From JAOAIV01 sp038849555 (GTDB lineage Archaea > Thermoproteota > Bathyarchaeia > Bathyarchaeales > Bathycorpusculaceae): a DNA stretch of 10,362 bases. Positions within the stretch are counted from its first letter, which is position 1. Every line of letters starts with the position of its first letter. Position numbers and translations under genes: made by a program. Of the stretch, positions 1-5,918 are shown piece after piece. The notes below the pieces were generated by a model. That model did not search any database. It was given only the letters and a program-made list of their open reading frames with translations, and was not told where the DNA came from. The stretch lies in contig JAWCMT010000046.1 in the NCBI GenBank assembly GCA_038849555.1, forward strand, positions 1 to 10,362, given 5' to 3'.

Positions 1-639
1 GTTATCCATATGGTCAATGTAGATCCTTTTTTTCTCATGCTCCACACTAACCATGTTCTCGTTTAGTTTTCCAGCCGAGTGAAGCACACGCAGGATTTCT
101 TGGCTGGGATCTGCATTAAGGAAAACCTCGTAGCCAGGTCGGTACAGCAAGCTTTCAGAGTGAGCAACATACCAAGAGTCGGTGCACTGTAAGCCTAGAA
201 CAGTGAAAACCGAGTTTGGTGGTCCTAGAGAAATAAAGCGGACAATCATTGTGCGGCCCGTCATTGAGTCTCTAAGTAAGCTTTTCACTTCGGCTAAGCC
301 TTCTTGGCGGTCAATTTGGTTAAGAGCCTTGCTGAGTGTTACGCCTTTAGGCACAAGATACTTGGTGGCTTCGCGGTCTCTTCCCTGGTCGTGTATGCCG
401 TCGAAATGGACTGTGTGGCCGGGCATTGCCAAAGCTTTTTCTTCGCCTGTAGCAAGGGCTTGCTGTCGAATGTATGCTACATCTTCAGCGGAATCGTTGC
501 ATATGAAAATTTTCTCGCAATTGCATAGGTCGCTGGCTTTTGCAATGAATTCGTGAACTTTAGTGTGGGGTATCGCAGCCAACTTTTTGAAGTCAACTTC
601 GCTCATTTTTGCTTGTAATGCTTCAAGATACCCATTCAT
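1..639 (-). CDS. pckG: Phosphoenolpyruvate carboxykinase (GTP), N-terminal part, cut by window edge
   Basis: The minus strand is open from an ATG at 639 to the window edge, giving the first 213 residues. The translation carries the archaeal GTP-PEPCK pattern: CNDSAEDVAYIR near residues 47-58, HTVHFDGIHDQGRDREATKY at 75-94, DRQEGL at 110-115, MTGRTMIVRFISLGPPNSVF at 127-146, and LTDS/YVAHSE-like QCTDSWYVAHSESLLYR at 151-167. The GTP enzymes of this family reversibly convert oxaloacetate plus GTP to phosphoenolpyruvate plus CO2 in the cytosol, for gluconeogenesis or anaplerosis. The nucleotide-binding kinase half lies outside the window, so the P-loop and metal ligands cannot be checked. It starts 16 nt after the AS-AR stop on the same strand and is probably cotranscribed with it. 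The frame is also open upstream of the ATG into AS-AR, but the ATG is the first plausible start after the AS-AR stop. The family call is secure from several blocks. Confidence 0.93.
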   Translation of the reverse strand, partial: MNGYLEALQAKMSEVDFKKLAAIPHTKVHEFIAKASDLCNCEKIFICNDSAEDVAYIRQQALATGEEKALAMPGHTVHFDGIHDQGRDREATKYLVPKGVTLSKALNQIDRQEGLAEVKSLLRDSMTGRTMIVRFISLGPPNSVFTVLGLQCTDSWYVAHSESLLYRPGYEVFLNADPSQEILRVLHSAGKLNENMVSVEHEKKRIYIDHMDN

Positions 640-655
640 GATTAATCGCTCAAGC

Positions 656-1642
656 TTATAATTCGTAAACTGTTCCAGGCACTCTTGGGAATGGTTGTGT
701 CTCGGCAATATGTTTTACGCCACTTATCCAAGCTACTAAGCGTTCAATGCCGATGCCGCCGCCTGCACTGGGTTTCAGCTTTCCTTCTTTCGCCAACTTC
801 AGCACTAATGTGTAGTTGGATTTGTTAACTTTGTCGCGCTCGATTTTCTTAAGTATCTTCTCGTATTCCCATTCTCTTTTGGCTCCAGAGAGCACTTCAC
901 CAAACTGCGGCAAAAACAGGTCATAGTTGTCCCATTTGCCAGTTTTGAAATCCTCAAAGTCATAAAATTCACGTGGGATGTTTGTAATCCACACTGGTTC
1001 GCTGATTTCTTTCGTAATAGCTTCGTCCCATTTCACACCGTACTTGACTTCCAAGTCTTCTCTATCGTAAACTTTGAATGGCCTCTTCGGTAAAGTTAGC
1101 GTGTCACGCCGGCAAAGTGCGGTTAGCTCATCTTTTAAGTCGTGTTTTAGCTGCGTCAGCAAGTTGCAGATTACTTCCTCAACTAGGCTCATCACGTCTT
1201 TTGAGGGAGCATCTTTTATTTCGAAATCTAACTGTGTGAACTCGTAGATGTGTTTTCCAGTGTATGCCCTCTCAGCTTTTTCTATGCGTATGTTAGGCGA
1301 TAAAATGAACAGTTTTGGGTAAGCCAAAGAAGCAGCAATTAGCTTATGAATTATCATGCTCGCCGTGGTTCTGACGGTCTTTCCATAAATATCTACTTCG
1401 ATGCGCTTTTCGATGGAGGCGCCTGGATCTGGCCACAATGGATCAGTGGATTGTGAAAGAGCAACTGGTAACAGCCATTGGAAGCCTTTATCGACAAACT
1501 GAGATGTAAGATTCCTCAGTGTGTAGGTCATTATTCGCCCGATGCAGGATTTTCTTTCAAGTTCGCTTGGGGAAAGCTGGTCTAACGGCTTGGGTAATTC
1601 ATTTACTCTATTTTCTTGGATCGTGAATTGTTTGCTTGTCAA
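656..1642 (-). CDS. Archaeal asparagine synthetase (AS-AR, class II synthetase-like)
   Basis: This is a class II aminoacyl-tRNA synthetase-like catalytic domain without an N-terminal anticodon-binding OB fold; from the preferred start it has 328 residues. Class II motif 2 is visible (NIRIE, residues 117-121; GKHIYEFTQLDFE, 129-141), as is motif 3 (GGGIGIERL, 294-302). Blocks KGFQWLLPV, TDPLWPDP, NIPREFYD and HIAETQPFPRVPG closely resemble the Pyrococcus AS-AR enzyme as I remember it. That family uses ATP to activate aspartate as aspartyl-adenylate and then ammonia to make asparagine, with no tRNA. Start choice: an ATG at 1687 would add 15 residues, but it sits only 2 nt after the likely TATA box. 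A TTG at 1642 has GAGAGG 7 nt upstream and lies about 27 nt after the predicted transcription start. It diverges from an Lrp/AsnC regulator and is followed by PEPCK. The alternative call, a truncated AsnRS/AspRS, is less likely because the catalytic core is intact. Confidence 0.9.
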   Translation of the reverse strand: MTSKQFTIQENRVNELPKPLDQLSPSELERKSCIGRIMTYTLRNLTSQFVDKGFQWLLPVALSQSTDPLWPDPGASIEKRIEVDIYGKTVRTTASMIIHKLIAASLAYPKLFILSPNIRIEKAERAYTGKHIYEFTQLDFEIKDAPSKDVMSLVEEVICNLLTQLKHDLKDELTALCRRDTLTLPKRPFKVYDREDLEVKYGVKWDEAITKEISEPVWITNIPREFYDFEDFKTGKWDNYDLFLPQFGEVLSGAKREWEYEKILKKIERDKVNKSNYTLVLKLAKEGKLKPSAGGGIGIERLVAWISGVKHIAETQPFPRVPGTVYEL

Positions 1643-1688
1643 GTTTTTTCCTCTCGATTTGCTGGTTGTTGAAAAACAAGTGCACATT

Positions 1689-1700
1689 CTATATAATAAA
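1689..1700 (-). promoter_or_regulatory. TATA box for AS-AR
   Basis: On the minus strand the sequence reads TTTATTATATAG. With the usual archaeal spacing of about 25 bp, transcription would start near 1669, downstream of the ATG at 1687 and upstream of the TTG at 1642. This supports the TTG as the true start. Confidence 0.6.
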
Positions 1701-1742
1701 TTTTTTATGATAAATATTATAATTTTTCCAAAAACTACACAT

Positions 1743-1750
1743 TTTTATAG
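1743..1750 (+). promoter_or_regulatory. TATA box for Lrp/AsnC regulator; probably leaderless transcript
   Basis: TTTTATAG lies about 27 bp before the ATG at 1775. Archaeal spacing puts the transcription start at or within a few bases of the ATG. No Shine-Dalgarno motif precedes that ATG, which fits a leaderless mRNA. Confidence 0.6.
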
Positions 1751-1756
1751 TGGTTT

Positions 1757-1773
1757 ATTGTAATTATTACAAT
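1757..1773. promoter_or_regulatory. 17-bp palindrome, likely operator
   Basis: ATTGTAAT-T-ATTACAAT is a perfect inverted repeat with 8-bp arms around one base. It ends one base before the regulator's ATG and covers its predicted transcription start. Lrp/AsnC proteins bind such A/T-rich dyads, so it is a good candidate autoregulatory site. The function is inferred from position and symmetry only. Confidence 0.55.
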
Positions 1774-1774
1774 C

Positions 1775-2278
1775 ATGAGCGTAAAACTCGATGAAAAGGA
1801 CACCGCCATACTATCGCTAATACAGGAAAACAGCAAACTCACCGCTAGACAAATTGCGCAAAAAGTAAACGCGCCGATAACCACAGTCTTCGCCAAAACA
1901 AAACGCCTAGAAGAACTCGGCATCATAAGAGATTACCGGGCAATTCTAGCTCCAGAAAAATTAGGCTCTAGCACCGTCGCCTTCATTTTAGCATCAGTCT
2001 CATACAGGGCAAAGGCTGAGGACATCCCCGTTTCCCAACGCGCGGTTGCAGAAGAAATCGCCAAATTTCCAGAAGTGCAAGAGGTGCATATAATCACGGG
2101 CGACTGGGACTTGCTTATAAAGCTTAGAGCGGAAAATGTAGAGGCTGTTGGAAAATTCGTAGTTGATAAGCTGCGGCGCATAAAGGGTCTGGAGAAAACG
2201 CTTACCTGCATGGTTTTCGAAACCGTGAAAGAAACAACTAAAGTACCGTTGCCAATAAAAAGAGCTGAGAGACCTTAG
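1775..2278 (+). CDS. Lrp/AsnC-family transcriptional regulator
   Basis: The 167-residue protein has the two-domain Lrp layout. An N-terminal winged helix-turn-helix occupies about residues 4-60 (LDEKDTAILSLIQENSKLTA, then the putative recognition helix around 35-47). A RAM effector/oligomerisation domain occupies about 66-150, including ITGDWDLLIKL (107-117). The last 15 or so residues form a short basic tail, making it slightly longer than typical family members. Proteins of this family form dimers and higher oligomers on DNA and often respond to amino acids. It diverges from the asparagine synthetase with 132 bp between the start codons, and a palindrome precedes its own ATG. Its stop lies 21 bp from the convergent HxlR-type gene. 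Control of both itself and AS-AR is inferred; the effector is unknown. Confidence 0.93.
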   Translation: MSVKLDEKDTAILSLIQENSKLTARQIAQKVNAPITTVFAKTKRLEELGIIRDYRAILAPEKLGSSTVAFILASVSYRAKAEDIPVSQRAVAEEIAKFPEVQEVHIITGDWDLLIKLRAENVEAVGKFVVDKLRRIKGLEKTLTCMVFETVKETTKVPLPIKRAERP

Positions 2279-2299
2279 AAGAACCGCGGAATTTAGCGT

Positions 2300-2737
2300 T
2301 TAGGTAGCGCTTGCGTAATACAGAAGAGGCAAAGCGAGCAGCACAGTATTCCGGCCCTTCTCCGTTAACGCATACTCCACTCTGAGCGGCGGGCCCGCGT
2401 CAACTGCGCGGTTAATGTAGCCGTATGACGTAAGCAGTTTAAGCTTGTCAGACAAAGTGCGTGAGTTAATGCCGAGAGTCTTCTTGAATCCACTGAAGCC
2501 AACGGTGGTCTTAAAGAAAAGCATATAGAGAATTTCCAAATTCCATTTCTGAAATAAGATGGAAAAGCTTTCTTCAAGGCTTTGCAGTTCATCCTTCAAT
2601 TCTTGAAGCGACATTGGTTGTTTTTCAAGTATTTGATTAAGCGTGTCCTCGATGCCGTTAAGTGTCTGCGTAAGCCGGGCTTCTATGAGCTTACGGAAAT
2701 CGGCGCTAAGAGGTAACTGTGCACCCATGTGGTTCAC
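2300..2737 (-). CDS. HxlR-type winged-helix transcriptional regulator
   Basis: The protein is 145 residues from a GTG at 2737, or 142 from an ATG at 2728; neither has a strong Shine-Dalgarno motif, and the choice is open. Residues 60-130 match the HxlR/MarR-like winged helix: FQKWNLEILYMLFF, then a putative recognition helix around NSRTLSDKLKLL (91-102), then wing residues ending in PPLRVEYALTEKGR (116-129). Compared with ordinary HxlR proteins of about 110 residues it has an extra N-terminal stretch of about 55 residues rich in Leu, Glu and Gln, likely helical and perhaps a coiled coil for dimerisation. It contains no cysteine, so a thiol redox switch of the kind used by some HxlR proteins is unlikely. 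It diverges from the ferredoxin-geranylgeranyl reductase pair and may control it. The ligand is unknown. Confidence 0.82.
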   Translation of the reverse strand: MNHMGAQLPLSADFRKLIEARLTQTLNGIEDTLNQILEKQPMSLQELKDELQSLEESFSILFQKWNLEILYMLFFKTTVGFSGFKKTLGINSRTLSDKLKLLTSYGYINRAVDAGPPLRVEYALTEKGRNTVLLALPLLYYASAT

Positions 2738-2747
2738 ACTTGGTGTG
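2735..2747. promoter_or_regulatory. Inverted repeat, candidate operator for HxlR-type regulator
   Basis: CACAC-TTG-GTGTG is a perfect dyad with 5-bp arms. It overlaps the predicted transcription start (about 2743) and the possible GTG start of the HxlR-type gene, where a bound repressor would block its transcription. The arms are short, so chance is possible. Confidence 0.4.
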
Positions 2748-2764
2748 CAGTAGCTTACTTCATA

Positions 2765-2772
2765 GTTTATAA
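2765..2772 (-). promoter_or_regulatory. TATA box for HxlR-type regulator
   Basis: The minus strand reads TTATAAAC. The predicted start about 25 bp downstream, near 2743, gives a leader of about 15 nt to the ATG at 2728 and about 6 nt to the GTG at 2737. Confidence 0.5.
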
Positions 2773-2785
2773 GGATTTACTTATA
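2771..2785 (+). promoter_or_regulatory. BRE/TATA element for ferredoxin-geranylgeranyl reductase operon
   Basis: A purine-rich AAGGA (2771-2775) precedes TTTACTTATA (2776-2785). Transcription would start near 2803-2808, just before the GAGGT at 2809-2813. It overlaps the divergent TATA box, so the two promoters may compete. A second A/T-rich element at 2793-2798 is an alternative that would give an almost leaderless message. Confidence 0.45.
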
Positions 2786-2823
2786 CAACAAGATATACAA
2801 AATACATCGAGGTTGATGCCTCC

Positions 2824-3000
2824 ATGGCTTGGAGCATAAACAATAATCGCTGTCTCAGATGCGGCGGCTGCGTCTCCGTGTGCCCAACCGCTGCGCTAGA
2901 ATTACGAGACAACATCATCCACGACACGGCGCTATGCACTCTGTGCGGCATATGCGAGAAAGCATGCCCGGTTGAAGCCATAAAGGTGACAAAACAATGA
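2824..3000 (+). CDS. Ferredoxin, 2x[4Fe-4S] (58 aa)
   Basis: This small gene encodes 58 residues with two full CxxCxxCxxxCP cluster motifs, Cys 10, 13, 16, 20 and Cys 38, 41, 44, 48, each followed by the usual small loop (CPTAAL and CPVEAI). It is a clostridial-type low-potential electron carrier in the cytosol. The ATG at 2824 is preferred because GAGGT ends 10 nt before it; an in-frame ATG at 2815 would add three residues but leaves almost no spacing. Its TGA overlaps the ATG of the geranylgeranyl reductase gene (ATGA at 2997-3000), so the two are translationally coupled. A paired ferredoxin and reductase have been shown to act together in Methanosarcina acetivorans lipid saturation, and the same role is inferred here. 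Confidence 0.93.
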   Translation: MAWSINNNRCLRCGGCVSVCPTAALELRDNIIHDTALCTLCGICEKACPVEAIKVTKQ

Positions 3001-4160
3001 ATGATGTGATAGTAATCGGTGCTGGCCCAGCGGGCGTTTCCTGCGCGAAAAGGCTGGCTGAAAACGGCTTCTCAGTTAAGGTTTTCGACAAAAGAGCGGA
3101 GATTGGCGCGCCAAAGCGTTGTGGCGAAGGCATAAGCGAGTCATCTCAGCAATTGCTAGGGAAAGTCCCTGAGAGGTGCATCGCGCGGAAAATCAGAGGC
3201 GCCAGGATTTATGCGCCTGACGGCAGATACCTTGACGCCATATTATCTGAAGGCGGCTTTGTGCTTGAGCGGAAAGTATTTGATAAATGGCTTGCCGAAG
3301 AAGCCGTCAAAGCAGGCGCCATGGTGCAAGCTAACACTTTTATTTCGGACCTAATACGGGATTCGCGAGGCTACTTCATCGGTGTTAAGGGCGACTTCCT
3401 AGGCAGCGAATTCGAAGAAAAAGCCAGAGTCATTGTTTGCGCTACGGGTGCGGAATCACCTTTGCGGACTAAAGCCTTAGGGGTGTTCTCGAAAGTAACC
3501 TTAGTGGATTCATGCATACAATATGAGATGGCAAACGTAGATGTGGTTTCTGACCTTATACACATTTACATGTCAAATGTGCTGGCGCCAAGAGGCTACG
3601 TATGGGTTTTCCCAAAAGGCGAACATAGAGCAAACGTTGGTCTGGGCATTATTCCGCAAGAGAAAAAGCCGAAAGCCTACATGGACGAGTTTCTAAGGCT
3701 ACATCCTGAAATAGGCAAAGGCTCCATTTTGGAGGTTAACGCTGGCTGCGTTCCCGTGGGCGGAATGGTGGAAGAAATGGTTGCTAACGGTTTCGTGCTC
3801 TGCGGAGAAGCCGCAAATCATGTTAACCCAATTCACGGCGGAGGCATCAAGGAAGCCGTCATATCCGGGCAAATGGCCGCTGACGTCATCGCTGAATGCC
3901 TAAAAAAGAACGATGTATCAAAAAGTGCTCTGGCAAAGTTTAATGAGCTATGGTGGAAAGAAAGGGGCGAACGCCTGAGGAAAGTGGAAAAGTTAAGAGA
4001 GATCCTTGAAAAGCTATCAGACGCAGACTTGAATGATCTTGTTGACGCACTTAAACCAGAAGACATAATTGACTTCACCCGAGGCGCAAAGCTCTCCGTC
4101 TTAGCGAAAGTTCTAATGAGAAAGCCGCGACTCGTAAGTATAGCAAGACATCTACTATAA
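2997..4160 (+). CDS. Geranylgeranyl reductase family flavoprotein (archaeal lipid saturation)
   Basis: The 387-residue protein is of normal family length. An N-terminal FAD-binding Rossmann motif GAGPAG (8-13) is followed by an acidic D31, then CGEG (42-45) with the cysteine typical of the family. PRGYVWVFPKG (198-208) is the substrate-domain signature, and GEAANHVNPIHGGGI (270-284) is the second FAD motif. Enzymes of this family hydrogenate the geranylgeranyl double bonds of archaeal ether lipids such as digeranylgeranylglycerophospholipid at the membrane surface. Some relatives reduce other polyprenyl groups, so the exact substrate is inferred. It overlaps the ferredoxin gene by 4 nt, which suggests ferredoxin is the electron donor. 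The C-terminal region (about 300-387) is charged and helical. It is convergent with the homocitrate synthase-like gene. Confidence 0.92.
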   Translation: MNDVIVIGAGPAGVSCAKRLAENGFSVKVFDKRAEIGAPKRCGEGISESSQQLLGKVPERCIARKIRGARIYAPDGRYLDAILSEGGFVLERKVFDKWLAEEAVKAGAMVQANTFISDLIRDSRGYFIGVKGDFLGSEFEEKARVIVCATGAESPLRTKALGVFSKVTLVDSCIQYEMANVDVVSDLIHIYMSNVLAPRGYVWVFPKGEHRANVGLGIIPQEKKPKAYMDEFLRLHPEIGKGSILEVNAGCVPVGGMVEEMVANGFVLCGEAANHVNPIHGGGIKEAVISGQMAADVIAECLKKNDVSKSALAKFNELWWKERGERLRKVEKLREILEKLSDADLNDLVDALKPEDIIDFTRGAKLSVLAKVLMRKPRLVSIARHLL

Positions 4161-4186
4161 GCCTACGCTACTTTCTTCTATTTGGC

Positions 4187-4202
4187 TTTTGCATGCAAAA
4201 AA
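4187..4202. terminator. Palindrome and oligo-T between convergent genes
   Basis: The 50-bp gap between the convergent reductase and homocitrate synthase-like genes holds a perfect 14-bp palindrome, TTTTGCATGCAAAA (4187-4200). The minus strand has six T residues at 4202-4197, and the plus strand has T4 plus a pyrimidine-rich run from 4170. Oligo-T ends of this sort terminate archaeal transcription, so it probably serves both genes. Confidence 0.45.
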
Positions 4203-4210
4203 TCAGCAGG

Positions 4211-5422
4211 TTAATCTTGAAGCAATTTAAATGTACGTAGGAGCTTTTTGAATTCTTCCTCTTTCAGCGAAGAGCGCCGGCCGTTTGCATACATTTCCTT
4301 AATTTTCGCCACAACCTGCATCAACTCCTCATCGGTCGGCGGTTTCCCCGTGATCTCCATTATTTTGTGTTTGATTATTCCTTTCCCCGATTGTTTTCCT
4401 ATAGTTAATCGCCGCGTGTTGCCCACAAGCTCAGGTGGATAAGGCTCATACGTCCAAGGATCATTTAGGACGCCGTGCGTGTGAATCCCTGACTCATGCG
4501 CAAAACCGTAATCGCCGACTATCGCCTTATTAGGCGGAACCACATAGCCAGTTACCTTGCCTATAAAATCGGCTGTCTGCTTAAGCTTGAAGGTTTTTCC
4601 CTCAAACTTTTTGACGCCGTATTGAAGATAGAGGTTCAAGATGACTTTTTCTGTCTCAGCGTTGCCCGCTCTTTCGCCTATTCCAAGAAATGTTGTGCTC
4701 GCGTAAACCTTGTCCCATAGACCAGAAGCCGCGCGAATTGCAGCCATAGTGTTTTCCACGGCATTGCCAAAATCATCATGTGCGTGAATTTCGATGGCGG
4801 GAATTTTAGTTTCTTTTTTAATTGCCTTAACCTTAGCGGGAATGCCATTAGGTAGAGGCGCATCAGGGTCTGAAAGGCCTATGCCCACAGTGTCACATAT
4901 GCGGTAACATTCAGCGCCAGCTTGCGCCACGGCGTTAATGAACTCCCGCTCGAAGTTCCAGTCTGCCCTTGTACTGTCCTCGCCATGTACAAACGTTCGC
5001 AACCCGTGTGTCTTAGCCGCATACTCCACGACTTCAACAATGTTTGCCAACAGTTGCTCTCGCGTTTTGTCAGGCCATTTCGCCTTAAAGTGTATGTCTG
5101 AAACTGGATGCGAAATGCCCACTTCGTTGAAGCCGCATTCGATGGCGCTGTCAATGTCTTCTTTGACGGCGCGGCACCAGCCAGCCGCTCTAACATCAAG
5201 ACCCATTTTTTGGATGAGTTTAGCAGCTTTCTTGTCAGGCTTCTGATAATGGAAAAGTTCTATCCTTTCCACGCCTACCTCGCTCAAGAGTTGCGCTAGT
5301 TTCGCGGCATCTTTGGGTCTCACGGCTAAGCCGGGCATTTGTATGCCGTCCCGTAATGTGGTGTCATCCAGTATAGGCTCGGTTTTTAGGGACATTTTGA
5401 AATAAAAATCTTCTAACTCCAT
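4211..5422 (-). CDS. Homocitrate/isopropylmalate synthase-family enzyme (DRE-TIM metallolyase), substrate unknown
   Basis: The 403-residue protein is a DRE-TIM metallolyase that condenses acetyl-CoA with a 2-oxoacid. Visible motifs: DDTTLRDG (19-26), AGWCRA (80-85), PVSDIH (106-111), GEDSTRAD (147-154), the metal-binding HAHDD (213-217), GIGERAGN (247-254) and HESGIHTHG (309-317). It ends after a short helical tail and lacks the leucine-sensing C-terminal domain of full-length 2-isopropylmalate synthase. The AWCR, PVSD and HAHDDFG stretch recalls NifV homocitrate synthase. IELFHYQKPDKKA (54-66) and the tail GRRSSLKEEEFKKLL recall clostridial Re-citrate synthase. Homocitrate, citrate, citramalate or isopropylmalate synthesis are all possible; no nif, lysine or leucine genes are nearby to decide. 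The ATG at 5422 has no clear Shine-Dalgarno motif; an in-frame ATG at 5395 is a second option. Confidence 0.85.
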   Translation of the reverse strand: MELEDFYFKMSLKTEPILDDTTLRDGIQMPGLAVRPKDAAKLAQLLSEVGVERIELFHYQKPDKKAAKLIQKMGLDVRAAGWCRAVKEDIDSAIECGFNEVGISHPVSDIHFKAKWPDKTREQLLANIVEVVEYAAKTHGLRTFVHGEDSTRADWNFEREFINAVAQAGAECYRICDTVGIGLSDPDAPLPNGIPAKVKAIKKETKIPAIEIHAHDDFGNAVENTMAAIRAASGLWDKVYASTTFLGIGERAGNAETEKVILNLYLQYGVKKFEGKTFKLKQTADFIGKVTGYVVPPNKAIVGDYGFAHESGIHTHGVLNDPWTYEPYPPELVGNTRRLTIGKQSGKGIIKHKIMEITGKPPTDEELMQVVAKIKEMYANGRRSSLKEEEFKKLLRTFKLLQD

Positions 5423-5457
5423 TTTTGCACAGCTCTGCTTGTTATTTCCTTCTCCAT
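5413..5457 (-). other. Possible leader ORF (14 codons) overlapping the synthase start
   Basis: An ATG at 5457 with GAGAG 10 nt upstream opens a 14-codon frame (MEKEITSRAVQKWS). Its TAG lies just inside the synthase gene in another frame. The leader has the ribosome site that the synthase ATG lacks, so coupling by termination and re-initiation is possible. One extra A in the A-run at the junction would instead fuse the two frames. Confidence 0.25.
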
Positions 5458-5492
5458 GATGGTAAATCTCTCAAAATTACGCATAATAGTCA

Positions 5493-5524
5493 TTGATAAA
5501 GTTTTCTGCACAGTATTTGATAAA
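5493..5524 (-). promoter_or_regulatory. Candidate promoter(s) of the homocitrate synthase-like gene
   Basis: Two identical TTTATCAA elements on the minus strand (5500-5493 and 5524-5517), 24 bp apart, are each TATA-like. They would give starts near 5472 and 5496. The 184-bp gap 5423-5606 otherwise holds the leader ORF and the Pop5 terminator; I see no other gene in it. Confidence 0.35.
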
Positions 5525-5576
5525 TTGTTCAGTGTATATCGTGACGCTGATTCATTTTATTTTTACCTATTGCAAC

Positions 5577-5600
5577 AAAAAAGTTTACTTTTAAAAGAAC
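5577..5600 (-). terminator. Oligo-T terminator after the eL15-Pop5 operon
   Basis: Just after the Pop5 stop the minus strand reads CTTTTAAAAG and then ACTTTTTTG, with six T residues at 5582-5577. This suits archaeal intrinsic termination and marks the operon end. Confidence 0.45.
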
Positions 5601-5606
5601 ATCCAG

Positions 5607-5918
5607 TCACAGGAACTTTCGCAATGCCTTAATTGTACCGGAAACAGCCAAGACATGCAATGCCGCATCTTTACCTGCAACAGACGTAATCGCGGCTAAA
5701 GAAGCCCTAACCAAATTCGCTTTCACTAGCGCGGTTCGAATCACCGCTACTTTTTTCTCAGCGTTGTACTCGATAAGCGATAGGCTCGTCTGACTTGCAC
5801 CGACCTCGCCATAAAGCTTAACCACGGCGCTCCAAATAGCATCCATAAGCTCTTTAGAGCTGGGCACGCTATCAGAATCAATATGCAGTGCTAAGTAGCG
5901 TCGTTTCACCCTTTTCAA
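5607..5918 (-). CDS. rnp2: RNase P protein component 2 (Pop5)
   Basis: The 103-residue protein begins with the basic RRYLALHI strand typical of Pop5/Rpp14 and continues through a helix (SSKELMDAIWSAVVKLYGEV) to the strand pair around SLSLIEYNAEKKVAVIRT. Archaeal RNase P removes the 5' leader of precursor tRNAs; Pop5 pairs with Rpp30 and helps the catalytic domain of the RNA. It starts with TTG at 5918, overlapping the Rpp30 TGA by 4 nt (TTGA), with a purine-rich GAGGGAAAGGA just upstream; a GTG three codons later is the only close alternative. It is slightly shorter than usual. Its place directly after Rpp30 is the classic archaeal order, and it is the last gene of this operon. Confidence 0.9.
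   Translation of the reverse strand: MKRVKRRYLALHIDSDSVPSSKELMDAIWSAVVKLYGEVGASQTSLSLIEYNAEKKVAVIRTALVKANLVRASLAAITSVAGKDAALHVLAVSGTIKALRKFL

Noticed and set aside
182..556. 124-codon plus-strand open frame
   Set aside because: It lies opposite the PEPCK coding frame, which has clear family motifs; the plus frame has none.
5455..5556. Possible C/D-box sRNA in the gap before the synthase (ATGATGG ... CTGA)
   Set aside because: The boxes are about 95 nt apart and there is no D'/C' pair, too loose for an archaeal guide RNA.
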